Positions 19,011 to 28,740 of a DNA stretch of 64,000 bases are shown one piece after another. The stretch spans positions 3,272,001 through 3,336,000 of the forward strand of contig NZ_CP026095.1 in assembly GCF_004006295.1 (NCBI RefSeq). The letters are read 5' to 3'. The DNA is from Peribacillus asahii. Lineage in GTDB: Bacteria > Bacillota > Bacilli > Bacillales > DSM-1321. A model generated the notes under the pieces. The model was given only the letters and a program-made list of their open reading frames with translations, ran no database searches and was not told the origin of the DNA. Position 1 is the first letter of the stretch. The number at the start of each line of letters is the position of its first letter. The translations under genes and the position numbers were made by a program.

Positions 19011-19685
19011 TTACAGTGGACCAGAAATTCCTTGTTTACGAATCATCAAAAAGTGAGCAGCTAATAAAGCAAAAAGAGCGGCTGGTAAGAAGAACACATG
19101 AATGGCGAAGAATCGAGTCAATGTTTGTGCCCCAATAATCGTTGCATCTCCAGCTATTAACGTTTTCATAGCCGGGCCAATCAATGGCACAGAATCTACA
19201 ATTGTTAATGTTACTTTTGTCGCAAATAATGCTTTCATATCCCATGGCAATAAATAACCTGTTAAACCTAAAGCTAACATAATGAAAAAGATTAAAACGC
19301 CTACTATCCAATTTAATTCACGTGGTTTTTTATAAGCTCCTTGGAAAAACACACGAAGAGTATGTAGGAACATCATAACAATGACTAAACTCGCTCCCCA
19401 GTGGTGCATTCCACGGACAATTTGGCCAAAAGCCACTTCATTTTGTAAATAATAAACCGATTCCCATGCATTTTTAATGTCAGGCACATAGTACATTGTT
19501 AAAAACATACCTGAAAGAATTTGAATAACGGTAATAAAAAATGTTAATCCCCCAAAACAATAAACGAATGCTGAAAAATGATGGGCAGGATTCACATGCT
19601 CTGGAACCTCATGGTCAGCTATATCCCGCCATAGCGGCGTAATATCTAAACGTTCGTCAACCCAATCATAAATTTTTGTTAACAA
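19011..19685 (-). CDS. qcrB: menaquinol:cytochrome c reductase, cytochrome b subunit
   Basis: A 224-residue four-helix cytochrome b6-type protein. Haem-ligand histidines sit in helix B (QIVRGMHHWGASLVIVMMFLH) and helix D (RFFAIHVFFLPAALFALLAAHF). The PWDMKALFATKV loop belongs to the quinol site. The start is TTG (19685) after GGGAGG, and gives the same N terminus as B. subtilis QcrB. It lies three bases from qcrA. Confidence 0.96.
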   Translation of the reverse strand: MLTKIYDWVDERLDITPLWRDIADHEVPEHVNPAHHFSAFVYCFGGLTFFITVIQILSGMFLTMYYVPDIKNAWESVYYLQNEVAFGQIVRGMHHWGASLVIVMMFLHTLRVFFQGAYKKPRELNWIVGVLIFFIMLALGLTGYLLPWDMKALFATKVTLTIVDSVPLIGPAMKTLIAGDATIIGAQTLTRFFAIHVFFLPAALFALLAAHFLMIRKQGISGPL

Positions 19686-19688
19686 TGT

Positions 19689-20195
19689 TTACGCCTCCCC
19701 ATGTGGTTTTAGTTGACCTAAATAAAGAATTCCATCTTTCTCTTTTGTTGTAAAAACATCAAGTGGACTAATCGGTGGTGTTCCTTTCACATTCATCCCG
19801 TCTTTTGTATACCGCCCATAATGACAAGGACAGAAAAATTGGTCTGGATGTTCTTTGTCACCGCCCCAGTCTACTGTACATCCTAAATGTTTACAGATAG
19901 GCGATAAGGCTACAATCTTGCCATCCTTGGTTTTATACACCCAAGCTGTGTTTGTTACCTCTGATTCATACCAGCCATCAACTTGGGTAAAACTGAAGTC
20001 CACTCGTGTTGGTTCGGTACTAAGATCTTTAACTTTTTGTTTTGTGGCAATAAAGTCTGATTCACCACCTCCCGCAAGAACGGGATCAACTGCAAATCGA
20101 ACCATTGGCATTAACATACCTGCTGCCATAAAACCACCTACACCAGTTAGTGTGTAATTAAGGAATTGACGACGCGAAACATTGCGCTTGCTCAT
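19689..20195 (-). CDS. qcrA: menaquinol:cytochrome c reductase, Rieske iron-sulfur subunit
   Basis: A 168-residue protein. The N terminus SRRQFLNYTLTGVGGFMAAG is a Tat-like twin-arginine anchor. The [2Fe-2S] ligands are in CKHLGCTVDWGG and CPCHYGRY (Cys/His box 1 and box 2), followed by the TPPISPLDVF Pro loop. It takes the first electron from menaquinol. First gene of qcrABC, with a GGGGGG ribosome site. Confidence 0.97.
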   Translation of the reverse strand: MSKRNVSRRQFLNYTLTGVGGFMAAGMLMPMVRFAVDPVLAGGGESDFIATKQKVKDLSTEPTRVDFSFTQVDGWYESEVTNTAWVYKTKDGKIVALSPICKHLGCTVDWGGDKEHPDQFFCPCHYGRYTKDGMNVKGTPPISPLDVFTTKEKDGILYLGQLKPHGEA

Positions 20196-20356
20196 GCATT
20201 TTCCCCCCCTTATTACTAAATCGAGTCAAATAGACCCATTCATAGTAACACTATAAAACTAGGACAATTCCATGATATATCAATAATTTACCAAGGTCAA
20301 TATTTGGAAATTCCAAAAGATACCAAATGTTTTATAAAAAGCAAAAAAAACGCCCC

Positions 20357-20815
20357 TTAATCCCCTTTTTCCCATTCATTCATAAATAAGGAAATAATTT
20401 GTTCTACTTGTTGTTTCATTACCTCTCTAGCCTGTTCCATTGGCAAGGATTCTAAGTTAATAGCTGGAATCCAAACGAGTGAACTAGACAGATAACTCTC
20501 CTCTTTTTTCCAGTTAATATCGGATGTTAAGAAAAAAATGTGGTTAAATTCGGCTTGCTGTAATTTCCTTTCCCAAATTTGTAATCCTTCGACCTTTTTT
20601 TCGTCATCCATTACATAATGAAACGTCGGAATTAATAAAATACGACCTTTAAATTTTTTTTCAATTTCCGTACTTAAAATGGATAGAAATTCACTCATAG
20701 ATGATAATTGTTTCATTCGATCATCAAAGGAAATTGGAATAAGCGGCACTAACGCCGTATCCACATATTCTTTAGCTGTTATATATAATTCGACATCTGT
20801 TGCATTCCATTTCAT
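20357..20815 (-). CDS. ypiF: YpiF, DUF2487 protein
   Basis: A 152-residue cytoplasmic protein that starts MKWNATDVELY. No catalytic motif is visible. DUF2487 proteins are found next to qcrA in Bacillus and the function is unknown. A terminator lies between it and ypiB, so it probably has its own promoter; ATACAATA-like -10 sequence occurs shortly upstream. Confidence 0.85.
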   Translation of the reverse strand: MKWNATDVELYITAKEYVDTALVPLIPISFDDRMKQLSSMSEFLSILSTEIEKKFKGRILLIPTFHYVMDDEKKVEGLQIWERKLQQAEFNHIFFLTSDINWKKEESYLSSSLVWIPAINLESLPMEQAREVMKQQVEQIISLFMNEWEKGD

Positions 20816-20981
20816 ACCGATTCACCACTCCTAATTTTTGTATAATCAACTCCTTTTTATTGTATCATCTTTCGTTTTAGTGGAATATCCCTACTATATA
20901 TCCTTATTATTCATAAAAAACTAGTTTTTATTATTAAACTCCAATAATATTCCACAATGTTATTGACACAGAGCGATACAA

Positions 20982-21010
20982 TAAAAAAACCTTTCCGATA
21001 AACGGAAAGG
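20982..21010 (-). terminator. terminator after ypiB
   Basis: Minus strand CCTTTCCG and CGGAAAGG arms around a five-base loop, then T7, ten bases past the ypiB stop. Confidence 0.88.
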
Positions 21011-21019
21011 CGTTCATTA

Positions 21020-21574
21020 TCATTTTAAGTCAACTTTTAAAGAATGAAGTTTTTTCGTTAAACTCTTAAACGCTTCTTCATCATGCTGATCAAGTGCTTC
21101 ATCAATCTTTTTAAGGAGGCGCTCCCTTTGGAAAGAGACGATACTGTTTTCTAAAAATTGTTCAACTAGCTGTTGATCTTTTTCATTAGCAATTTTGGAT
21201 TTAGGCATATAAGGATTTTCTTCTAACACTGCCGCATATTGATGAGAGGAGTAGGCAGACTTAAAATTAAGTTGAATAAAAATTTCTTCATCACGGTTTA
21301 GTCGAATATCATGAAAAGATTTTTCAGCATCTGTAGTCATAATATTAGCTTTATAAAATCTAAATGGTACTTCATCGACACAATGAGTCGACATAATCAA
21401 TCCACGCGGACAGTATTGGGCACTTTCAACAAAATGCACTTTCTTCATCAATTGATCATGACTCATCAAATAATTTAAAATCCACACACATTCCCTACGC
21501 TTCAATTGATAATGATTTAAAAACCAGCGAATAAAATCCTTCTTCTCGTTCACAGAAACAGGGGCAGCCATCAT
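21020..21574 (-). CDS. ypiB: YpiB, UPF0302 protein with IDEAL domain
   Basis: A 184-residue cytoplasmic protein. The N-terminal part ([20 protein letters not shown]) is the UPF0302 domain; the C-terminal 40 residues with the [21 protein letters not shown] pattern are the IDEAL domain. Function unknown; the pair ypiA-ypiB is conserved in Bacillus. The ATG at 21574, six bases after GGAGG, is preferred over the longer frame from 21607. Confidence 0.87.
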   Translation of the reverse strand: MMAAPVSVNEKKDFIRWFLNHYQLKRRECVWILNYLMSHDQLMKKVHFVESAQYCPRGLIMSTHCVDEVPFRFYKANIMTTDAEKSFHDIRLNRDEEIFIQLNFKSAYSSHQYAAVLEENPYMPKSKIANEKDQQLVEQFLENSIVSFQRERLLKKIDEALDQHDEEAFKSLTKKLHSLKVDLK

Positions 21575-21627
21575 GAATTCCCTCCTCTGTCTTGATATTT
21601 TTTTCATTTCGGCTTCGTATCTTCTCC

Positions 21628-22887
21628 CTAGTTCTCATGAAGTCTCTCTAAGATTTGTACATATTCATCATTAGCAGGGTTGCTTTGAAGTAATGCAGTA
21701 AATACTTCTCTGGCTGTAGTACGGTCTCCTTCTTCTACTAAAAAGAAACCATAATCCTCTAAGAAATCTTCATTGTGCTTAAATGCATTATATGCTTTAT
21801 GATAACTATTTAATGCCTTTTCATATTGTTCTAATTGTTGATAGCTGACAGCTTCAATCCAATCAAATTGAGGGTCATCTTCGCCGTATTTTCGTACTTC
21901 TTCCATACATTCAAGCGCATCTTCATACTTTTCTTGGTGCATATACAATTTTAATAAAGTAAGAGTCGCTTCTAAATAACCTGGGTCAAGCGCTAACGCT
22001 TCTTTGAAGAATTCTTCCGCTTCTTCGTCTAATCCTTTTTTCAAAGCAAGCTTGCCGCCAAAGAAATACAGCTCTTTATTATACTCGTCTGCTCGAATTC
22101 CTTCTTTTACTGTCTTTAGTGCTTCGTCAACATTTTCAAGATGTTCATAAGCACGAGCTAAATATAAATACATCGAGTGATATTCACGATCTAGCTCCTT
22201 CAATTCGACAAATTTCCGGATGGCTGTTTGATACATTCCCGCTTGATAAGCAGTCAGCGCATACTCAAATAACGTATTAATTTCCAAATGATTTTCGAGT
22301 GCCTTCTCAAAGTATGGAAGTGCCTCTTCGAACTTTCCTGCCCCACTTAATGCCTCAGCAAGACGTTGATTTAGATTCACTCCACCAATTTCTTCCTCAT
22401 GTTCTAATACCTTTATGTATGCTGAAATGGCTTCTTGATTTCTTCCTTGCTGATAATATAACTCTCCTAGGGCAAAATCAATAATACTCTCACTAGGCAA
22501 TAAGTCTTTCGCTTGAAGCAACTTTCTTTCACTTACTTCATCCATTCCCTGCAACTGATACAAATCGGCTTCCAAAAGAAGAGCACTTGGATACATCTCA
22601 TCATCGGAGCTTATTTGTTCAAGCATTAGCATTGCCTCATCTTCTTGATCACTGTCAATTAAAATCTCAGCAATCGAAATAAGCAATTCTCCTTCTCCTG
22701 GATATAATTGAAGCAAATGTTCATACAATCTCTTCGCTTCATCCAAGAACCCTAATTGAGAGATTTCTTCAGCTAATGATAATATATTCTCCGCTGATTC
22801 CATTGTTGTTATTCGATTTATATGTGAAGTTGCTTCCGTTAATTCCCCTTTTTTTAAAAGTTGTAACACTTTATCTACTGAACTCAT
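21628..22887 (-). CDS. ypiA: YpiA, tetratricopeptide-repeat protein
   Basis: A 419-residue protein built almost entirely of TPR repeats (about ten 34-residue units, with patterns such as [20 protein letters not shown] and [18 protein letters not shown]). It has no signal peptide and is very acidic. TPR proteins are protein-protein scaffolds; the partner is unknown. It is the first gene of ypiA-ypiB, 53 bases before ypiB. Confidence 0.9.
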   Translation of the reverse strand: MSSVDKVLQLLKKGELTEATSHINRITTMESAENILSLAEEISQLGFLDEAKRLYEHLLQLYPGEGELLISIAEILIDSDQEDEAMLMLEQISSDDEMYPSALLLEADLYQLQGMDEVSERKLLQAKDLLPSESIIDFALGELYYQQGRNQEAISAYIKVLEHEEEIGGVNLNQRLAEALSGAGKFEEALPYFEKALENHLEINTLFEYALTAYQAGMYQTAIRKFVELKELDREYHSMYLYLARAYEHLENVDEALKTVKEGIRADEYNKELYFFGGKLALKKGLDEEAEEFFKEALALDPGYLEATLTLLKLYMHQEKYEDALECMEEVRKYGEDDPQFDWIEAVSYQQLEQYEKALNSYHKAYNAFKHNEDFLEDYGFFLVEEGDRTTAREVFTALLQSNPANDEYVQILERLHEN

Positions 22888-23149
22888 ACATATTTCCTTC
22901 CTTTATCGCTCATTAATCAAACCGTCCTTAGTTTATCACATACCTATCGATTATTTCCATTCTCGGTTGCTGGCCTCCTTACGAGTACACACAACTTTTT
23001 GCTTTAGCTCATCTCATGTGAAACCGTATTTTCGTACGCTGTTCAGCATCGCTTACTTAAAAAAAGGATTAAAATAACATTCTCCACCTAATACTCATTC
23101 TCCTTTTTCTATCAAAAGTGATTTTTTTACAATTTTTCCAGATGGATAA

Positions 23150-23186
23150 AGAAAACCCACCGTAAACATGTATTTTACAGTGGGTG
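23150..23186 (-). terminator. hairpin with T-tail in the aroA-ypiA gap
   Basis: ACCCACCGTAAA pairs with TTTACAGTGGGTGT; on the minus strand a short T4CT3 tail follows. It may end a transcript across the decayed region at 23281-23400. Confidence 0.55.
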
Positions 23187-23268
23187 TTAAAAATTAGGAT
23201 TCTATCATTTATTATATATAACCTTGTTGAATTTTGACCTATTTTAGCTAAGATTGCTGTACTATACA

Positions 23269-23400
23269 GTACATGCACTTACACTAGCATTTAAAATCTT
23301 GGCAATATCTGATACGCTTTCTACATTTTTCGCTATTTGAACCATATTTTCGGCTTATTCTCGATTGGATGCACATACTTTTTGTGCTAGTTGTTATATC
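23269..23400 (-). pseudogene. short decayed coding remnant, possibly chemotaxis-receptor-like
   Basis: In one minus-strand frame the region reads QLAQKVCASNRE, a stop, then AENMVQIAKNVESVSDIAK and ILNAS before another stop. The heptad-like spacing recalls the helical signalling domain of methyl-accepting chemotaxis proteins, but this is only an impression. It has stops, no start and no ribosome site. The 22888-23513 gap holds nothing else that I can call except two hairpins. Confidence 0.25.
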
Positions 23401-23420
23401 GTATAAAGAAACAGGCACAT

Positions 23421-23463
23421 AAAAACCCCTCCCAATTGATTTCAGCAAATCAATTAGGAAGGG
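23421..23463 (-). terminator. terminator of the aromatic supraoperon
   Basis: A long near-perfect stem of about 17 pairs (CCCTTCCTAATTGATTT with AAATCAATTGGGAGGGG) with a four-base loop and T5 on the minus strand, 51 bases past the aroA stop. Confidence 0.9.
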
Positions 23464-23513
23464 CATCTATCGCTATCCTACATGAAGGACGTAGCTCAAC
23501 TCATACACCATCT

Positions 23514-24797
23514 TTAAATCAACTGTCCTAAATGCTCGAAAAACTCTGGATAGGATACATTAATTGCAGCAGGGTCATGCAATTCAATTTTTCCTTTAGC
23601 AATTAAACCAGCAACAGCAAGCATCATGCCGATTCGATGGTCACCATGACTCGTTACCTCTCCACCGTGAAGCGGTGTGCCGCCTTGAATAATTAAACCA
23701 TCATCCGTCGGTTTCACATCCGCCCCTAATATCGATAACTCATGAGCAACCGTGTCAATACGATTCGTTTCTTTCACTTTCAATTCAGCTGCATCTTGTA
23801 TAACGGTCGTACTTTCAGCTTGTGTTGCTAAAAGAGCGATAATAGGGATTTCATCAATTAAACGCGGGATTAACTCTCCACTTACTGTCGTGCCTTTAAG
23901 CTTCGAACTGCGAACGGTAATCGTACCAATTGGTTCACCTTTTGACGGAAGCTCTTCAACCGTAATATCCGCCCCCATCTTTTGCATAACTTCAATAATT
24001 CCTACTCGTGTCGGATTAAGTCCGACATTTTTCAACACTACTTCGCTATTTGGTGTAATAGCGGCAGCGACCATGAAGAAAGCAGCAGATGAAATATCTC
24101 CCGGCACATAAATTTCAGTACCTGTGAGCACTTGATTACCTTGCACTTTAATCTCTTGACCTTCTTTTACCACTTGTCCGCCAAACTGACGAATCATTCG
24201 CTCTGTATGGTCACGCGTTTCTTCTGGCTCAATAACGACCGTTTCTCCTTCAGCCTGCAAGCCTGCTAACAAAATAGCAGATTTTACTTGAGCACTAGCA
24301 ACTGGAAGCTTATAGCGAATTGGTTTTAAACTTCCTCCACGAATGTGAAGCGGAGTGAATTCCCCATTATTTCTACCATCAATAGCAGCGCCCATTTCTC
24401 GAAGCGGTTCAACAACTCGCTTCATTGTTCGCTTAGCAATTGAATAATCACCTGCTAATGTAGCAGAGAAGTTTTGTCCAGCTAAAATCCCCATCATCAA
24501 TCGTATTGTAGTTCCAGAATTACCAACGTCGAGCACTTCACTTGGTTCTGTTAATCCTTTAAACCCTTTTCCAATCACACGAACCTGCTTGCCCGTCTGT
24601 TCAATCGTAATCCCCATCTTTTGAAAACAAGCGATTGTGCTTAAGCAATCTGCACCAGGAAGAAAGTTTGTAACAATTGTTTCCCCATTAGCAAGGGCTC
24701 CAAACATAATGGAACGATGCGAGACAGATTTGTCGCCCGGAACGGCAATTTCTCCACGTAATGATTGTATGTCTGTTTGCAATATTTTTGTATTCAC
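23514..24797 (-). CDS. aroA: 3-phosphoshikimate 1-carboxyvinyltransferase (EPSP synthase)
   Basis: Sixth step of the shikimate pathway. The gene is called aroE in B. subtilis. 427 residues. Seen: [16 protein letters not shown] at the N terminus, [23 protein letters not shown] (S-x-x-x-R-P-M-region variant), and [13 protein letters not shown] near the C terminus. The glycine-rich LNVGNSGTT-type loop has Gly where class II enzymes vary, so glyphosate sensitivity cannot be predicted. Start is GTG after AAAGGGTGA. Last gene of the supraoperon. Confidence 0.96.
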   Translation of the reverse strand: MNTKILQTDIQSLRGEIAVPGDKSVSHRSIMFGALANGETIVTNFLPGADCLSTIACFQKMGITIEQTGKQVRVIGKGFKGLTEPSEVLDVGNSGTTIRLMMGILAGQNFSATLAGDYSIAKRTMKRVVEPLREMGAAIDGRNNGEFTPLHIRGGSLKPIRYKLPVASAQVKSAILLAGLQAEGETVVIEPEETRDHTERMIRQFGGQVVKEGQEIKVQGNQVLTGTEIYVPGDISSAAFFMVAAAITPNSEVVLKNVGLNPTRVGIIEVMQKMGADITVEELPSKGEPIGTITVRSSKLKGTTVSGELIPRLIDEIPIIALLATQAESTTVIQDAAELKVKETNRIDTVAHELSILGADVKPTDDGLIIQGGTPLHGGEVTSHGDHRIGMMLAVAGLIAKGKIELHDPAAINVSYPEFFEHLGQLI

Positions 24798-24821
24798 GCA
24801 ATCACCCTTTACTTTTTAAAA

Positions 24822-25925
24822 TTACGCCAAAATCGTTTCATAAGTCGTATAGTTTCCGATAGCTTCTGCTGCTTTTAAGCGATCCTCTTCATTTTGGAAG
24901 CTAATAACGAGCACTCCATAAATCTCTTCTCGCGTCTCGATAATGCGAATATTTGTAATACTAATCCCTTTTTGTGCCAGCAAGCCAGTAATTTCAGCGA
25001 GACTCCCTGGTGTATCTGGAATATCGACATATAAATCATAATAGGCAGGAATGGCTCCTTTTGCATGAACTGGCATATCATCACGAAATACCTTTGCCTC
25101 AGCAAAAAAGCGATAAATTTCTCCACTATCTCGATTTGCGACAAGCTCTTTAATATGTGCCATTTCCATGATCCAATCGTCCATTAAATCCAAAAGAACA
25201 TCGCGATTATGTAGAAGAATATCACGCCACATTTCTGGACTGCTTGAAGCAATCCTTGTGATATCGCGAAAGCCTCCGGCTGCTAATCGCGCAACAAGCT
25301 CATTTTCTTCGCTATATGTTTGCGCTTGCTTAACAAGTCCCGCGGCAACAATGTGAGGAAAATGACTAATGACACCTGTTAACCAATCATGCGTATGAGG
25401 ACTAACAACTAAAAAGTTCGCTCTTGTCCCTTTTAACCATTCTTTCAATTGATTAATTTCCTTCGTATGGTGGTCATCTGAAGGTGTTAATAAATAAAAA
25501 GCATTTTCAAATAAATGGGGTTTAGCCGCCCCAGCCCCACTTTTATGTGACCCTGCCATCGGATGACCGCCAATAAAAGTAATGCCTCGATTCATTAAAT
25601 GCTTTGCAGCTTCCACTACAGTACTTTTTGTACTGCCAGCATCTGTTACAATCACATCATCTTTCAGCTTCATATCCGCTAATTGTATAACAATTTTTTC
25701 TGTTTGATCAACCGGAACAGCAAGTAAGATTAAGTCCGCCTCAAGAACACCTTCTGCAATAGAATCAACAGAATCATCTACAATGCCTAGTAATTTAGCG
25801 AGTTGAATATTATTTTCATTCACATCGTAACCAACAATATGAACACTTTCATGAGCTTGACGAATAGCCATTGCTAACGACCCGCCGATTAGGCCAAGAC
25901 CAATTATAAAAACCTTACCATTCAC
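24822..25925 (-). CDS. tyrA: prephenate dehydrogenase
   Basis: NAD-dependent oxidative decarboxylation of prephenate to 4-hydroxyphenylpyruvate. 367 residues. Seen: Rossmann motif IIGLGLIGGSLAMAI, the TDAGSTKS and GGHPMAGSHKSG catalytic motifs, and a C-terminal ACT domain (LYVDIPDTPGSLAEITGLL) that likely binds tyrosine for feedback control. Start is GTG after GGAGGG. It is 24 bases from aroA. Confidence 0.96.
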   Translation of the reverse strand: MNGKVFIIGLGLIGGSLAMAIRQAHESVHIVGYDVNENNIQLAKLLGIVDDSVDSIAEGVLEADLILLAVPVDQTEKIVIQLADMKLKDDVIVTDAGSTKSTVVEAAKHLMNRGITFIGGHPMAGSHKSGAGAAKPHLFENAFYLLTPSDDHHTKEINQLKEWLKGTRANFLVVSPHTHDWLTGVISHFPHIVAAGLVKQAQTYSEENELVARLAAGGFRDITRIASSSPEMWRDILLHNRDVLLDLMDDWIMEMAHIKELVANRDSGEIYRFFAEAKVFRDDMPVHAKGAIPAYYDLYVDIPDTPGSLAEITGLLAQKGISITNIRIIETREEIYGVLVISFQNEEDRLKAAEAIGNYTTYETILA

Positions 25926-26010
25926 ATTGCTTCCCTCCGCTTTTTATACTGCCCGTTCAAATGCCCTTTGTTTAGAAATCCTGAACATTCGACGATAGTA
26001 TAAATATCAT

Positions 26011-26056
26011 GACGACTAGTGGCTCATCTACTCGAGAACCACTTCGTCGCTTTTTT
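26011..26056 (+). terminator. plus-strand hairpin with T6 between hisC and tyrA
   Basis: GACGA..GTGG.CTC on the left pairs with GAG..CCAC..CGTC on the right, followed by GC and T6 in the plus direction only. Both neighbouring genes run the other way, so as a terminator it would stop an antisense transcript. The 223-base hisC-tyrA gap holds nothing else that I can call. Confidence 0.45.
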
Positions 26057-26148
26057 CTATATATTTGGCTATATTGTAAAACATGATTAGGTTCGATTTA
26101 CAAAATGCTTTACAATAACCATCTATTAGACTTGGAGGCTTCCCTTAG

Positions 26149-27246
26149 TTATTTCTCTGAAGCGGCACGCAAAAACCCTTTAATAGCTTCAATCATACCT
26201 GCATTTTCTTCTTGAGAACCAACCGTTATACGCAAGCTAGTTGGGAAACCAAATGATTTACCAGAACGAGCAATAAAACCACGCTCAAGCAAGTATTGGA
26301 AAACCTCATCCGCATCTTGTTTAAAATGTATGAAAATGAAATTTCCTTGTGAAGGATAATACGATAGATTTTCCTGTTCACAGAATTGGTAATACTGCTC
26401 CATACCTTTTCGATTTGCCACACGACACGTTTCGATAAATTCTTGGTCAGAAAGAGCCGCAACAGCCGCTATTTGCCCTAATGTATTAACATTGAATGGC
26501 TCACGTGCGGGCTCTAATCTTTGAATAATCTCTTCACAAGCAATTCCATACCCTACACGAAGACTTGCCAAACCATAAGCTTTTGAAAAAGTACGTAGCA
26601 CAATAATATTTTTATATGTATTATGCCAATGATTTGTTCGTGGATAATCCTCTGCCACAACATATTCAGAATATGCTTCGTCTAACACAACAAGTACATC
26701 TTCAGGTACTTGATCTAAGAAAGAACGCAGCTTTTGTTCTAGAATATACTTTCCTGTTGGATTGTTCGGTGTACATACCCAAACGACAGCCGTATTTTCA
26801 TCAATAGCTGCAAGCATAGCATCTAAATCATGGTCGCCATCCGCATGAGGTACTTCACGCACTTCCGCCCCTTCAAGAGTTGCATTATGACGGTACTGTG
26901 AGAATGTTCCTGTAGCAGCTACTGTATTTTTCCCCGGTCCAAGTAAGCTTCGTGAAATAATTTGGATATTTTCATCTGATCCATTTCCAAAAATAAGCTC
27001 TGTTTCTTTAACTCCAGTATGCTTAGCAACCTCTGAACGAAGCACGGTTGCATAGCCATCTGGATAAATGGCAAAAGAATTATTAAATTCTTGAATACTT
27101 TTCTTTACTTGTTCTGAACAACCAAAAGGATTTTCATTAGAAGCTAATTTCACAATTTTTTCAAGTCCATATTGACGTTTTACTTCATCTGTTGATTTAC
27201 CAGGTTGGTAAGGCTTTAAAGAAAGCACTGCCTTATTCCATTTCAT
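26149..27246 (-). CDS. hisC: histidinol-phosphate aminotransferase (also aromatic)
   Basis: PLP enzyme of histidine synthesis. In Bacillus the same protein also transaminates 4-hydroxyphenylpyruvate and phenylpyruvate, which explains its place beside tyrA. 365 residues. Seen: KLASNENPFGCS, FGNGSDENI, TPNNPTGKY, LDEAYSEY and the PLP lysine in RTFSKAYGLASLRVGY. The ATG at 27246 five bases after AGGTGA is preferred to the GTG at 27255. It directly follows aroH; in B. subtilis the six trp genes lie in between. Confidence 0.96.
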   Translation of the reverse strand: MKWNKAVLSLKPYQPGKSTDEVKRQYGLEKIVKLASNENPFGCSEQVKKSIQEFNNSFAIYPDGYATVLRSEVAKHTGVKETELIFGNGSDENIQIISRSLLGPGKNTVAATGTFSQYRHNATLEGAEVREVPHADGDHDLDAMLAAIDENTAVVWVCTPNNPTGKYILEQKLRSFLDQVPEDVLVVLDEAYSEYVVAEDYPRTNHWHNTYKNIIVLRTFSKAYGLASLRVGYGIACEEIIQRLEPAREPFNVNTLGQIAAVAALSDQEFIETCRVANRKGMEQYYQFCEQENLSYYPSQGNFIFIHFKQDADEVFQYLLERGFIARSGKSFGFPTSLRITVGSQEENAGMIEAIKGFLRAASEK

Positions 27247-27268
27247 TACGCTCACCTCTATAGATAAA

Positions 27269-27631
27269 TTATTCTGCTAAGTCTGGTCGCAATACTTTTG
27301 CACCAGCTTGATAAATATGTTGAATCTCTCGTTGAGATTTCGTTGTATTGACATGAAGCATTACTCGAATACAAGATGTTAAGGCCCCTTCGACTGCAAT
27401 TTCAGCCATACAAGTAACGGGAACATATCTCCAGCCTTCTATATTTCGTAACGCCTTTGCTGGAAAGACAGAGCTAATATCATCCGTTGCAGAAAAAAAT
27501 ACAGAAGCAACCATCTCAGGGTCAATATCATTTGCCGCAATCATCTCAGCCATTAACTCTTCAACCGCGGCCATTACTTCGGTTTCTGTATCATGTTCGA
27601 CCGTCGTTGCACCTCTTATCCCTCTAATCAC
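27269..27631 (-). CDS. aroH: chorismate mutase, AroH type
   Basis: Monofunctional chorismate mutase with the trimeric AroH fold, giving prephenate. 120 residues from the GTG at 27631 (IRGIRGATTVEHDTE), which aligns with the B. subtilis start and has GGAG five bases upstream. The frame can begin at an ATG at 27652 overlapping the aroB stop. Active-site residues recognised by pattern are in RGIRGATT (Arg7), FFSATDD, and CIRVMLH (Arg90 region). Confidence 0.94.
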   Translation of the reverse strand: MIRGIRGATTVEHDTETEVMAAVEELMAEMIAANDIDPEMVASVFFSATDDISSVFPAKALRNIEGWRYVPVTCMAEIAVEGALTSCIRVMLHVNTTKSQREIQHIYQAGAKVLRPDLAE

Positions 27632-27651
27632 TATTTCTCCGTCCTCTCCCA

Positions 27652-28737
27652 TTATCTTTCGATGAAATTCGCCATTTCATTTAATAGGTCTTCATCCGCC
27701 ATTTCCGTTAATAACGGTGCACCAACCTGTTCTAAAAGAACGAATGTCGCTGAATTGGTAACAGATTTTTTATCCGTTTTCATGAGCTGTAATAACGGCT
27801 CAATCTTCAGATGCTTCGGAATCGTTGTTCGATACCCCAACGCTTGAACCCACTCCACAAAAGAATTGTAATCAAATACAAGCTGTTGCTTTTTCTGGCT
27901 TAGTTTAAGCGCGTATACCATCCCAATTAACACCGATTCACCATGTGTAAACTTACCATACCCCATAGAAGCCTCTACTGCATGCCCGAGAGTGTGTCCA
28001 AAATTCAAATAAGCACGTACGCCATTTTCTTTCTCATCTTCTTCCACAACCGCTGCTTTAATCTCAATTCCTCTTTTAATCATCTTGAAAAATTGTTCAT
28101 CGGTAATCTTCGTCAAATCTTGAATATTTGTCATTAACCAATGATAGAATTCTCTATCTGCAATTAAGGAATGCTTAATCACTTCCGCAAAACCTGATCG
28201 TAATTCCTGCTCGGGTAATGTTGCAAGAAAGTTCAAATCATAAATGACTGCTTCCGGTTGAAAGAAAGCACCAATCATATTTTTACCAAGCGGATGATTA
28301 ATCGCTACTTTCCCACCGACAGCACTATCATGAGCAAGCAATGTCGTTGGCACTTGAATAAACGGAATGCCTCTCATAAATGTAGCTGCAACAAAACCAG
28401 CAAGGTCACCGACAGCACCGCCTCCAAGAGCGATAATTAATGACTTTCGATTGAGTTGCTGTGATAGACAATAGCTTTGACATTCATAATACACATCAAA
28501 TGTTTTCGCATATTCCCCTTGTGGGACAATATGTGTAAACACTTGTTTACCCGTAGCCGACAGCACTGCTTGAACAGCTTCTAAGTGAAGTGTTGCCACT
28601 TTTTCATCCGTAATAATTAAAATTTTATTGGCTTTCGATACATGACTCTCGATGAAGTGCGGCAATGTATCGATTGCTTGTTTCCCAATAAATACCGGGT
28701 ATTGCTTAGAGGATGTTTTAACCGTAATCGATTCCAT
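27652..28737 (-). CDS. aroB: 3-dehydroquinate synthase
   Basis: Second step of the shikimate pathway, NAD- and zinc-dependent. 361 residues. Seen: IALGGGAVGDLAGFVAATFMRG, QVPTTLLAHDSAVGGKVAIN, the metal-binding GFAEVIKHSLI, NFGHTLGHAVE and TGESVLIGM-like HGESVLIGMVYA. ATG follows AAGGAG. It lies three bases after aroC. Confidence 0.97.
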   Translation of the reverse strand: MESITVKTSSKQYPVFIGKQAIDTLPHFIESHVSKANKILIITDEKVATLHLEAVQAVLSATGKQVFTHIVPQGEYAKTFDVYYECQSYCLSQQLNRKSLIIALGGGAVGDLAGFVAATFMRGIPFIQVPTTLLAHDSAVGGKVAINHPLGKNMIGAFFQPEAVIYDLNFLATLPEQELRSGFAEVIKHSLIADREFYHWLMTNIQDLTKITDEQFFKMIKRGIEIKAAVVEEDEKENGVRAYLNFGHTLGHAVEASMGYGKFTHGESVLIGMVYALKLSQKKQQLVFDYNSFVEWVQALGYRTTIPKHLKIEPLLQLMKTDKKSVTNSATFVLLEQVGAPLLTEMADEDLLNEMANFIER

Positions 28738-28740
28738 GAA

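Noticed and set aside
23069..23466. Two minus-strand frames of 60-69 residues in the aroA-ypiA gap
   Set aside because: They run through hairpins and low-complexity sequence without ribosome sites or recognisable families; only a short decayed fragment is kept, at low confidence.
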